A stretch of DNA of 6,999 nucleotides from NCBI GenBank assembly GCA_041625325.1, contig JBFJTN010000195.1, positions 1 through 6,999 of the forward strand, in the 5' to 3' direction. Source of the stretch: Oceanococcus sp041625325. GTDB lineage: Bacteria; Pseudomonadota; Gammaproteobacteria; Nevskiales; Oceanococcaceae. Positions 1 through 4,795 of the stretch are shown here, in pieces. The position numbers and the translations under genes were made by a program. Under the pieces are notes generated by a model, which saw nothing but the letters and a program-made list of their open reading frames with translations, was not told where the DNA came from and searched no databases. Position 1 is the first letter of the stretch. Every line of letters starts with the position of its first letter.

Positions 1-722
1 ACCTTGGCTTCGCGTCGCGACCGGAACCATTCCATCGACAGGCACTCGTCGCGGAATTTTCCGTTGAAGGACTCGTTGGTCCCGTTTTGCCACGGCTTTC
101 CTGGGTCGACGTGCGCAGTGTCGAATTCCTGCTCAATGACCCATCTCAAGACGGCGGTGGCTACGAATTCCGGCCCGTTGTCACTGCGAATGAAGTGTGG
201 GGCGCCGTGCATCGAAACCAGTCGGCTGAGCACGTCGATGACACGGTGAGACCGGATGCTGCCAGCAACATCGATGGCCAGGCATTCTCTGGTGAACTCA
301 TCGACGATAGTGAGGCACTTGAGCTGCTGGCCGTTGGCACACGCATCGAAGACAAAGTCGTAAGCCCAAACCTCGTTTGCACGCGTCGGCGCCAGCGGCC
401 GCGGGCGGTTACCTGCAGCGCGCCGCCTGCGTCGCTTCTTCGGCACCTGCAGGCCAGCCTTGCGCCAGATCCGATAGCAGCGGTCTGGCCCCATCGCAAA
501 GCCCTGGCGCCCGAGAAACACCTGAACGCGGCGATAACCGTATCGGGGATACATCGCAGCCAGCTGCTTCATGGCGTCCATGATCGGAGCATCCTTGGCA
601 TCCATCCTCGATGGGTAGCTCAATGCCGAACGCGCCACCGACATCAGCGCGCAGGAGCGGCGTTGCGACAGGCCGCGGTCCACCAGGTGGCCGACGGCCC
701 GTCGCCGCTGCTGCGCGCTCAG
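1..722 (-). CDS. IS3-family transposase OrfB, DDE catalytic part (3' end beyond window)
   Basis: This is the catalytic half of an IS3 transposase, made as an OrfAB fusion by -1 frameshifting. About 239 codons are open from the frameshift to the window edge with no stop. The N-terminal part carries an HTH_21-like segment containing YPRYGYRRV. The rve integrase core starts at ANEVWAYDFVFD, which supplies the first Asp, with LKCLTIVDEFTRE after it. The second Asp is in SDNGPEF and the Glu is in NGTNESFNGKFRDECL; exactly 35 residues separate that Asp and Glu, the DD(35)E spacing of IS3 elements. About 30-40 C-terminal residues are expected beyond the window. The frame overlaps the orfA stop by four bases (719-722). 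No independent start codon is convincing, so translation is probably by frameshift. Family assignment is very secure; the exact IS name is not. Confidence 0.92.
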   Translation of the reverse strand, partial: MSAQQRRRAVGHLVDRGLSQRRSCALMSVARSALSYPSRMDAKDAPIMDAMKQLAAMYPRYGYRRVQVFLGRQGFAMGPDRCYRIWRKAGLQVPKKRRRRRAAGNRPRPLAPTRANEVWAYDFVFDACANGQQLKCLTIVDEFTRECLAIDVAGSIRSHRVIDVLSRLVSMHGAPHFIRSDNGPEFVATAVLRWVIEQEFDTAHVDPGKPWQNGTNESFNGKFRDECLSMEWFRSRREAK

Positions 723-982
723 TATTTTCCCCGGATGACGTCCTTCATCGCATCGATCTCAAGGTCGCGCTCCGCCAGAAGCTTCTTCAATCGCGCGTTC
801 TCCTTCTCGACCGCGCGCAGCTGCCGCACGTCGGCAGCTTCCATCTCGCCAAACTTCTTGCGCCACCCGTATATCGTCTGCTCGCTGACGCCGTGCGCCT
901 TGGCGACCTCGGCGACAGGTTTGGTATCCGCCTCGCGGAGTATCCGCACCATCTGCTCTTCGGAAAATCGACCCTTTCTCAT
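719..982 (-). CDS. IS3-family transposase OrfA (HTH, 87 aa)
   Basis: This is the DNA-binding subunit and N-terminal part of the IS3 transposase. It starts MRKGRFSEEQMVRILREAD, typical of the HTH_Tnp_1 (transposase IS3/IS911) family. A helix-turn-helix lies at about residues 21-44 (PVAEVAKAHGVSEQTIYGWR). It is followed by a leucine-zipper-like coiled coil at about 52-83 (LRAVEKENARLKKLLAERD) used for multimerisation. The ATG at 980-982 has an AGGAG ribosome binding site at 986-990. The gene stops at TGA 719-721, just after the slippery heptamer, so OrfA alone is the default product and OrfAB the frameshift product. In IS3 elements OrfA usually also modulates transposition. Length is normal for the family. 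Confidence 0.93.
   Translation of the reverse strand: MRKGRFSEEQMVRILREADTKPVAEVAKAHGVSEQTIYGWRKKFGEMEAADVRQLRAVEKENARLKKLLAERDLEIDAMKDVIRGKY
725..731 (-). promoter_or_regulatory. Programmed -1 ribosomal frameshift heptamer G GGA AAA
   Basis: On the minus strand the end of orfA reads CGG GGA AAA TAC TGA. The heptamer G GGA AAA matches the X XXY YYZ rule in the orfA frame. A -1 slip gives the next codons ATA CTG AGC, which enter the open orfB frame two codons later. A GC-rich segment with a possible CGAC/GTCG stem (701-704 with 692-695) follows, though it is further away than a usual stimulatory structure. IS3 elements commonly express their transposase this way. Confidence 0.75.
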
Positions 983-1023
983 GGGCTCCTCTCATGTCTG
1001 AGGAGGCCATCGTCTCAACTTTC

Positions 1024-1052
1024 AACTGGTCCGAAAATCCCAGGGCAGGTCA
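1024..1052. repeat. IS terminal inverted repeat, orfA side
   Basis: Read inward on the minus strand from 1052, the sequence starts TGACCTGCCC and continues through GGATTTTCGG towards the orfA leader. The TG start and position outside the orfA leader fit an IS3-family end. The inner limit is approximate because the matching repeat at the other end is not in the window. Confidence 0.55.
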
Positions 1053-1076
1053 CTCGACTATGAGGATGATCACTAA
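1053..1076 (+). pseudogene. higB: 3' remnant of higB toxin gene, cut by the IS
   Basis: Directly after the IS end the codons read L-D-Y-E-D-D-H-TAA, and the stop at 1074-1076 shares its last base with the higA ATG (TAATG). HigB toxins of the RelE/ParE fold often end in a short acidic tyrosine- and histidine-containing tail such as VDYH, and higB normally precedes higA with a short gap or overlap. I infer that the IS landed in the last few codons of higB; the rest of the gene should lie beyond the left end of the element. Only seven codons are available, so the identity rests mainly on position and the coupled stop/start. A chance in-frame tail is the alternative. Confidence 0.6.
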
Positions 1077-1369
1077 TGGCCATGCACAATCCCCCACACC
1101 CCGGCGAGTTCATTCGAGAGGTCTACCTTGAGCCCTTTGAAATCACTGGCCGGCAACTCGCCGCAAAGCTTGCTGTGTCGCCATCCACGCTCACTCGTGT
1201 GTTGAATGGCAGCAGTGGCATCAGCTCAGAAATGGCGCTTCGTCTCTCCAAGGCTCTGGGCCGTAGCCCGGAAAGCTGGCTCACGATGCAAGACAACTAT
1301 GATCTATGGCACGCCCGAAAGTCCGTCAATTTGGACGCGGTGGAAAAAGTTGAGTTTCGGGCAGCTTAA
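1076..1369 (+). CDS. higA: HigA-family antitoxin (XRE-type HTH), 97 aa
   Basis: HigA neutralises the ribosome-dependent mRNA endonuclease HigB by direct binding and represses the higBA promoter. The protein opens with the family signature HPGEFIREVYLEPFEITGRQL. A helix-turn-helix spans about residues 25-60 (LAAKLAVSPSTLTRVLNG, then ISSEMALRLSKALG). The tail motif SPESWLTMQDNYDLW at about 64-78 is typical of the HigA/VapI group. Length is normal. ATG 1076 is preferred over ATG 1082 because it overlaps the preceding TAA, as in coupled higBA pairs. The partner toxin is reduced to its last codons by the IS, so the native promoter and upstream mRNA are displaced and expression may now depend on transcription from or through the IS. 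The gene is followed by attC-like element A, consistent with a higBA integron cassette. Confidence 0.93.
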   Translation: MAMHNPPHPGEFIREVYLEPFEITGRQLAAKLAVSPSTLTRVLNGSSGISSEMALRLSKALGRSPESWLTMQDNYDLWHARKSVNLDAVEKVEFRAA

Positions 1370-1441
1370 CGCCGTTTCGAAGAGCAGTTTTGTCTGGCGT
1401 TCTGCCCATCGGTGCATGTCAGAAACGGCCGAGTGTCGAGC

Positions 1442-1540
1442 GCCTAGCATGTCCTTGCAGAGGACAGTTGACCCGCCACCTGCCTTCGCTCCTGCAAAGC
1501 CAGCCATCGCCTCAAATGCCGCTGATCGCGGGCGATGTGC
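1442..1540 (+). repeat. attC-like element A (99 bp), after higA
   Basis: This element starts with GCCTAGC (compare R'' RYYYAAC, one mismatch) and ends GGGCGATGTGC (degenerate R' GTTRRRY). Internally it shares CCTTGCAG, GTTGACCCGCC and TCGCCTCAAA in the same order with element B. Its last 21 bases, from CGCTGA, align without gaps to the end of element C. An internal TTGCAG/CTGCAA pair (1454-1459 and 1492-1497) adds self-complementarity. Its position just downstream of a + strand gene is that of an attC in a gene cassette. The degenerate R' makes it the least certain of the three long copies as a functional site. Confidence 0.6.
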
Positions 1541-1562
1541 ACCAACTTGGGTGCTCTGCCAG

Positions 1563-1595
1563 TATTAACGCTTTTGCAGGGGTTGAATGCCTGCC
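1563..1595 (+). repeat. Possible degenerate half of an attC-like element
   Basis: The segment reads ATTAACGC, then TTTTGCAGG, then GGTTGA, then GCCTGCC. This echoes the left half of element B (GATAACGC, CTTGCAGG, GGTTGA, CCCGCC) with similar spacing. No matching right half follows before the acetyltransferase gene, so it would be a remnant. The match is short and may be coincidental. Confidence 0.25.
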
Positions 1596-1642
1596 TTGGT
1601 GAGCTGTCGATTGGCATATCCGGCTGTTGCGACTTGCATGCC

Positions 1643-2290
1643 CTAAGAAAGAATCATTTCAAGTTCGTTATTGCTGATCTCAAGATGAAACCGACCTGAG
1701 AACTGCTTGTTTCTCTTGACCAGCCTGAAACCCAGGCGCTCATAAAGTCTCTGTGCATTGGGGTTGTTCGGGTCCACGTCGAGACTCATAAGCCGGTAGC
1801 CTTTGCTTCGCGCCACGCGCTCATGGTGAGCCAGCAGTCGCGACCCAATTCCGGCGCCTCGAACGCCTTCCTTGACCCCGAGATTACAGATATACATCTC
1901 CTTGAGGCCCGGTGTCCGCAGTACGCTGGAGCTATGTCGGGTTCTCGCAACTACCCGTATTCCGGTCCTCAGCCCGTAAAACCTGAATATGTTGATTGCG
2001 GTGCCTAAGCACATGCGCAGGTAGTCAGTGAAGTTGTAGAAGGATCCGGTGCCCACCACCTCACCATCCTGCTTTACGGCCAAGGCGAGATTCCGATAGC
2101 CACAGAAACCACGACCAGAGCGATATTCGAAGACGATGAAGTCCAGTGCTTGCTTGTCGTCAGTCTCGAACATGAAGTCAAAAATTTCCGGGCCGGCGCT
2201 GTAGGCCATTTTCGCGATGTTCTGAGCATCATCAACGAGGGCGTGGGCAATTTTGATGTCCAAGGTCTTCTCTAAATCGTGGTTCTCCAT
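1643..2290 (-). CDS. GNAT-family N-acetyltransferase, 215 aa
   Basis: This is a predicted acetyl-CoA-dependent N-acetyltransferase whose substrate cannot be told from sequence. GNAT motif A is clear: MYICNLGVKEGVRGAGIGSR at about residues 132-151, with the acetyl-CoA pyrophosphate-binding R-G-A-G-I-G at 144-149. Motif B follows as NPNAQRLYERLGF at about 176-188. The N-terminal 130 residues form a longer than usual cap region, with a strand-like LALAVKQDGEVVGTGSFYNF at 68-87. ATG 2288-2290 is preceded by a modest AAGG (minus strand) at about ten bases. The gene stands alone between attC-like elements A and B and runs opposite to all neighbouring cassette genes, so it probably carries its own promoter between 2291 and 2393, though none is convincing. 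Acetyltransferases are common integron cargo. It is not closely similar to the other acetyltransferase at 4796-5221. Confidence 0.9.
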   Translation of the reverse strand: MENHDLEKTLDIKIAHALVDDAQNIAKMAYSAGPEIFDFMFETDDKQALDFIVFEYRSGRGFCGYRNLALAVKQDGEVVGTGSFYNFTDYLRMCLGTAINIFRFYGLRTGIRVVARTRHSSSVLRTPGLKEMYICNLGVKEGVRGAGIGSRLLAHHERVARSKGYRLMSLDVDPNNPNAQRLYERLGFRLVKRNKQFSGRFHLEISNNELEMILS

Positions 2291-2393
2291 GTGCTCGAAC
2301 CTTATGCCGAGGCTTGGTTACACTGCAATCTCTACGGCACTATGGCGTCAGGCAAGGGCGCGCGTGAGCCTTCACCTTTCGGGAGCGATTCAT

Positions 2394-2492
2394 GCCCGAT
2401 AACGCCTTGCAGGTGACGGTTGACCCGCCTCCCACTTTTGCTACTGCACAAGCGGGTGTCGCCTCAAACGCCCCAGCACTCAGGTGTCGGGC
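2394..2492 (+). repeat. attC-like element B (99 bp)
   Basis: The ends are complementary: GCCCGAT at 2394-2400 against GTCGGGC at 2486-2492, and the pairing extends outward to ATG/CAT (2392-2494). They fit R'' RYYYAAC and R' GTTRRRY with small deviations. Next inside, CCTTGCAGG faces CACTCAGG, an L''/L'-like imperfect pair. Deeper, GGTGAC (2412-2417) can pair with GTCGCC (2458-2463) and ACCCGC (2423-2428) with GCGGGT (2452-2457). An imperfect palindrome with unpaired bases, rather than a conserved sequence, is the hallmark of attC, which recombines as a folded single strand. This is the best structured of the copies. Confidence 0.68.
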
Positions 2493-2543
2493 ATCAGTGC
2501 GCAGGCCGAAGCTGCGTTGGGGAGCCTGGCCCAGGGAGAATTC

Positions 2544-2548
2544 GGGAG
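2544..2548 (+). promoter_or_regulatory. Ribosome binding site fixing the GTG 2556 start
   Basis: GGGAG lies seven bases before GTG 2556-2558. The alternative GTG at 2484 is inside attC-like element B and would add 24 non-conserved residues before the first membrane helix, so the downstream start is chosen. Confidence 0.65.
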
Positions 2549-2555
2549 TAGACAC

Positions 2556-3050
2556 GTGACAGTTTTCAGCATTTCTCTGATTTTGGCGGTGTTTTTCTGC
2601 GCTCTCGTGACCGGGTTCCTGTTTGCGTTCGCGGTTGTTGCAATGCCGGGCTTGAAATCCCTCAGCGACGCTGAATTTGTCCGGGCGTTCCAGGGCATGG
2701 ACGGCATTGTCCAGAGTAACCAGCCGCTTTTTGTCGTGACTTGGCTCGGGTCGATCGTTTCGGTCCTCGCGAGTGCAGGATTGGGGATCTTTCATCTCGG
2801 TGGCTTGGATCGACTGCTTCTGCTGGCAGGTGCTGTGGTTTACATTGTCCTGGTTCAGGTTCCAACGTTTCGAATCAACATACCCCTCAACAACTTCATT
2901 CAGTCTCTCGATGCGGCATCCATGACCGACGACGATTTGGAGCATGCGCGACAACGATTCGAACCCAGGTGGAACCGGTGGAACAACGTACGCTCATTGT
3001 GTTCATGTGCTGTAGTTGCCGTGCTCATCCTTGTGCTGTATCGGCTATAA
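2556..3050 (+). CDS. DUF1772 (anthrone oxygenase-like) membrane protein, 164 aa
   Basis: This is a small inner-membrane protein of the DUF1772 family, which includes fungal anthrone oxygenase-like proteins; its bacterial role is unknown. Four hydrophobic segments are visible at about residues 4-29, 58-79, 84-103 and 148-162. Family landmarks are VVAMPGL after helix 1 (28-33), NQPLF before helix 2 (55-59), the INIPLNNFI motif after helix 3 (107-115), and WNRWNNVRS before helix 4 (139-147). These conserved polar residues at helix edges are the family signature. The GTG start at 2556 is supported by GGGAG and gives a first helix right at the N-terminus; length is normal. It sits alone between attC-like elements B and C, so it looks like cassette cargo. 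An enzymatic role should not be assumed from the family name. Confidence 0.82.
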   Translation: MTVFSISLILAVFFCALVTGFLFAFAVVAMPGLKSLSDAEFVRAFQGMDGIVQSNQPLFVVTWLGSIVSVLASAGLGIFHLGGLDRLLLLAGAVVYIVLVQVPTFRINIPLNNFIQSLDAASMTDDDLEHARQRFEPRWNRWNNVRSLCSCAVVAVLILVLYRL

Positions 3051-3080
3051 GTCGGAGCGTAGATAGTGGCGATGTCACCC

Positions 3081-3175
3081 GGCCAATCCTTGCCCCGGAG
3101 ATCTGCCCCGACGCCCATTGCTGCGGCCGCATGAACGGGGGTTGCCTCATACGTCGCTGAACTCAGGCGTTGGTT
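3081..3175 (+). repeat. attC-like element C (95 bp)
   Basis: This copy has the most canonical right end: CGCTGAACTCAGGCGTTGG closely follows the L'-R' pattern of classical attC sites (TTAACTCAAGCGTTRRRY). The core GTTGGTT is at 3169-3175. The left end GGCCAATCC (3081-3089) is an R''-like counterpart. Between them the order CTTGCC, TTGCCTCATACG, CTCAGGYGTYGG matches element B. CCCCG and CGGGG segments inside give further self-complementarity. It follows the DUF1772 stop by 30 bases. Confidence 0.68.
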
Positions 3176-3853
3176 TTCAAGGGCTGAAATGTGAGTGGAA
3201 AGTCGAAGCGTTCAATGCAGTTCCGGGTATCGCTCCGCGATGTGAGGCCCGAGATCTGGCGCGCCATCGAAGTGCCCGATAGCTATTCGTTCTGGGATCT
3301 CCACGTCGCCATCCAGGACGCCATGGGGTGGCTCGACTGTCACTTGCATCTATTCCACGTCAGGCGAGGCCGGAGCAGGGCCACGACGGCCATCGGCATC
3401 CCGGATGAGCTTCGAGATGACATCATCCCCGGTTGGGAGGCGAAGCTGACTGACTGGTTTACGGAAGTTGGGGCGACGGCGGAGTATCTGTACGACTTCG
3501 GCGACGGCTGGGAGCACGATATACAGCTCACGGGTATCGTATTGGCTTCGCCAGGGCGAAAGCGGCCCCGATGCACAGGCGGTGCCATGGCCTGCCCGCC
3601 GGAAGATTGCGGTGGGCCCTATGCCTACGAGGACCTCGTCGGCCAGCTGGATGACCCGTCAACCGAGGAACACAAGGGACTCCTGGCGTGGGTGAAAGAT
3701 CATCCCGGCAATCACTGGCCTTTCGAACCGGCGCGGTTCGATCCTGACCAGGTTGTCTTCGATGATCCGGCATTGAGATTCAAGCGGGCCTTCGGCGAGC
3801 GGTAGTGGCCTGACGGCTGGCCAGGCGTTGCAGGGCGCGTCTGAACACCGGCG
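3170..3853 (+). mobile_element. Predicted integron gene cassette carrying the pRiA4b ORF-3-like gene
   Basis: The unit runs from the R' cut of element C to that of the weaker element D, about 680 bp. It holds one gene (3191-3805) whose start is only 16 bases after the R' core and whose stop is two bases before element D. Such tight packing is usual in cassettes. The right limit is less certain than the left because element D is short. Confidence 0.42.
3191..3805 (+). CDS. Plasmid pRiA4b ORF-3 family protein, 204 aa
   Basis: This belongs to the pRiA4b ORF-3-like family (PF07929), often found on plasmids and other mobile DNA; its biochemical function is not established. The three family blocks are present in order: PEIWRAIEVPDSYSFWDLH with IQDAMGWLDCHLHLF (about residues 20-55), YLYDFGDGWEHDIQL (99-113), and a cysteine block with C128, C135 and C140 inside ACPPEDCGGPYAYEDL (134-149). 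The histidines, aspartates and cysteines suggest metal binding, which is inference. The start is GTG 3191 with AAGGG at 3179-3183, spacing seven; an internal ATG at 3215 (residue 9) is the alternative. Length is typical. The gene lies between attC-like elements C and D, so it appears to be cassette cargo; the ribosome binding site comes directly after the C core site. Confidence 0.9.
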   Translation: MSGKSKRSMQFRVSLRDVRPEIWRAIEVPDSYSFWDLHVAIQDAMGWLDCHLHLFHVRRGRSRATTAIGIPDELRDDIIPGWEAKLTDWFTEVGATAEYLYDFGDGWEHDIQLTGIVLASPGRKRPRCTGGAMACPPEDCGGPYAYEDLVGQLDDPSTEEHKGLLAWVKDHPGNHWPFEPARFDPDQVVFDDPALRFKRAFGER

Positions 3854-3859
3854 TTGAGC
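3808..3859 (+). repeat. Short attC-like element D (52 bp), probable array end
   Basis: It starts GCCTGAC (R'' RYYYAAC, one mismatch) and ends GTTGAGC, a perfect GTTRRRY. The stretch TCTGAACACCGGCGTTGAGC resembles the end of element C (GCTGAACTCAGGCGTTGG). It lacks the long central part of A-C, and a 52-bp element is within the range of short attC sites. L''/L' pairing is poor, so confidence is lower. Beyond it the sequence changes to the chromosomal gene at 3895. Confidence 0.42.
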
Positions 3860-3894
3860 CGGAAAAGAACAGGTATTCATAGAAGGTGAGGATC

Positions 3895-4671
3895 ATGACA
3901 AGGACAACTTATGCGTTGGCGCTGGCTTGCTGTCTGGCCGCATCAGCGCTGGCACCGGCTGCGGTGCACGCCGCGACGAAGGGCAAGGTGCTCTTTGTCG
4001 CATCGAATCTGCTCGACATGGGCGATCCCGAGAAGCACGACGCACGCAACAACCTGTGGGAGTATGCGCCGCCCTACCATGTCTTTCTGATGCACGGTTA
4101 CGAGGTGGATTTCGCGTCACCTGAAGGTGGCCGCGTGGAGTTCATGATGGACCCGCTGGGCATCAGCAGCTACGCCATCAGGTATCAGAACTTTCTGGGC
4201 AAGGCCGAGAACACGCTGAAGCCCGCTCAGATCGATGCCTCCCGCTATCTGGCCGTATATGTCGGCGGCGGCTACGGCACCCTGTTTGACGTTGCATCGA
4301 ACGAGGACTTGATGAGCCTGATCGGTGACATTTACGAGCAGGGCGGTGTCGTGGGGGGCAGCGGGCATGGTCCTGGCGGCTTTGCCAACGCCAGGCTGGG
4401 GCAGGGCGGCTATATGGTCGATGGCAAGCGGGTGGCCGGTTTCCCCAACTCGACGGAGCGCTCCAAGCCCTGGGCCAAACAGGGCAGCCTGCTGCCCTTT
4501 CTGGTGGAGGATCAGCTGCGCAAGAACGGTGCCCGGGCCGAAAACAAGGAAACCTTGCCCGACAAGCATGCGGTGGTTGTCGATCAACGCATTGTGTCAA
4601 CGATGTTTTTGCCGTCGGCGGCCTTGGTGGCCGAGGAAATGGTGCGGCTGCTGGAGTCGCGAGAGCCCTGA
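3895..4671 (+). CDS. Exported DJ-1/PfpI-family (Hsp31-like) protein lacking the nucleophile cysteine, 258 aa
   Basis: This is a DJ-1/PfpI superfamily (type 1 glutamine amidotransferase-like) protein. ATG 3895 is chosen over GTG 3886 because AAGGTG is six bases upstream and a signal peptide begins at once: MTRTTYALALACCLAASALA, ending in a probable signal peptidase I site VHA^AT near residue 25, so it should be periplasmic. The mature part starts GKVLFVAS and continues with WEYAPPYHVFLMHGYEVDFASPEGG, YVGGGYGTLFD and KRVAGFPNSTE, the layout of Hsp31-like members. The nucleophile elbow, normally A-x-C-H-G-P, reads G-S-G-H-G-P (G157, H158), so the reactive cysteine is missing. Glyoxalase III, protease or deglycase activity by the standard mechanism is therefore unlikely; a binding role or altered chemistry is possible. 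It appears to be the first gene past the cassette array. Confidence 0.87.
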   Translation: MTRTTYALALACCLAASALAPAAVHAATKGKVLFVASNLLDMGDPEKHDARNNLWEYAPPYHVFLMHGYEVDFASPEGGRVEFMMDPLGISSYAIRYQNFLGKAENTLKPAQIDASRYLAVYVGGGYGTLFDVASNEDLMSLIGDIYEQGGVVGGSGHGPGGFANARLGQGGYMVDGKRVAGFPNSTERSKPWAKQGSLLPFLVEDQLRKNGARAENKETLPDKHAVVVDQRIVSTMFLPSAALVAEEMVRLLESREP

Positions 4672-4672
4672 T

Positions 4673-4700
4673 GCCGGGCCGGGGCGACTGGGCGCCCGGC
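4673..4700 (+). terminator. GC-rich hairpin after the DJ-1 gene, possible terminator
   Basis: GCCGGGC (4673-4679) pairs perfectly with GCCCGGC (4694-4700) around a 14-base loop, starting two bases after the stop codon. The downstream T run is short (GTTT at 4706-4709), so intrinsic termination may be weak. Confidence 0.4.
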
Positions 4701-4795
4701 GCATCGTTTCCGCGCAGGGCTGACCCGCCGCCTGCCCGGGGTCTCGCGCCGGCGGGCGTCACCGCCTATGGGGCCGGCCCCGGGCGCGTGTGGAC

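Larger units (their letters stand above)
1..1052 (-). mobile_element. IS3-family insertion sequence, partial (orfA end present)
   Basis: The element reads leftwards, with orfA at 719-982 and orfB running off the window start. The terminus on the orfA side is placed at 1052: read on the minus strand, the sequence there begins TGACCTGCCCTGGGATTTTC, and IS3-family ends characteristically begin with TG. The next bases, from 1053, make sense as the tail of an interrupted gene. Orf layout, -1 frameshift signal, HTH plus leucine-zipper OrfA and DD(35)E OrfB all fit the IS3 family; the OrfA and OrfB wording resembles the IS407/IS2-like subgroups. The other terminus and the target duplication lie outside the window. 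The orfs appear undamaged within the window, so the copy may be complete and active, which cannot be confirmed here. Confidence 0.9.
1535..2486. mobile_element. Predicted integron gene cassette carrying a reversed GNAT gene
   Basis: Limits are set by the usual integron cut after the first G of R' in elements A and B. The unit holds one gene (1643-2290, minus strand) and attC B, about 950 bp in all. One gene plus one attC is the standard cassette make-up. The gene points against the array, so a promoter at the array head cannot express it and it would need its own. Boundaries are inferred from the core-site consensus. Confidence 0.5.
2487..3169 (+). mobile_element. Predicted integron gene cassette carrying the DUF1772 gene
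   Basis: The unit runs from the R' cut of element B to that of element C, about 680 bp, with one + strand gene (2556-3050) followed after 30 bases by element C. Size, orientation and gene-to-attC spacing are those of a normal cassette. Limits depend on the attC reading. Confidence 0.52.

Noticed and set aside
87..1001. Long open frame on the + strand over the insertion sequence
   Set aside because: It is the antisense shadow of the IS orfA/orfB genes; the minus strand carries clear transposase motifs and the + strand product has none.
2301..2328. Possible promoter for the reversed GNAT gene (minus strand TTGCAG, 16 bases, CATAAG)
   Set aside because: The -10 match is weak, and the hexamer overlaps the putative ribosome binding site, leaving almost no leader.
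2484..2555. N-terminal extension of the DUF1772 protein from GTG 2484
   Set aside because: This start lies inside attC-like element B and lacks a ribosome binding site; the 24 extra residues do not look like part of the family.
2340..2954. Long minus-strand open frame over element B and the DUF1772 gene
   Set aside because: The translation is low-complexity, charged and without recognisable motifs, while the + strand shows a membrane protein with family signatures.
1442..3175. CRISPR array
   Set aside because: The repeats are far too long and far apart, with genes rather than uniform spacers between them.
3895..3972. Lipoprotein signal for the DJ-1-like protein (cysteines in LALACCLAAS)
   Set aside because: The residues before the cysteine (A-L-A-C) do not fit a good lipobox, and a clearer VHA^AT signal peptidase I site follows.
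4714..4738. GCAGGGCTGACCCGCCGCCTGCCC resembles the central block of attC-like element A
   Set aside because: The match is short, GC-rich and lacks R''/R' ends or the second half of the element; coincidence or a very old remnant cannot be separated.
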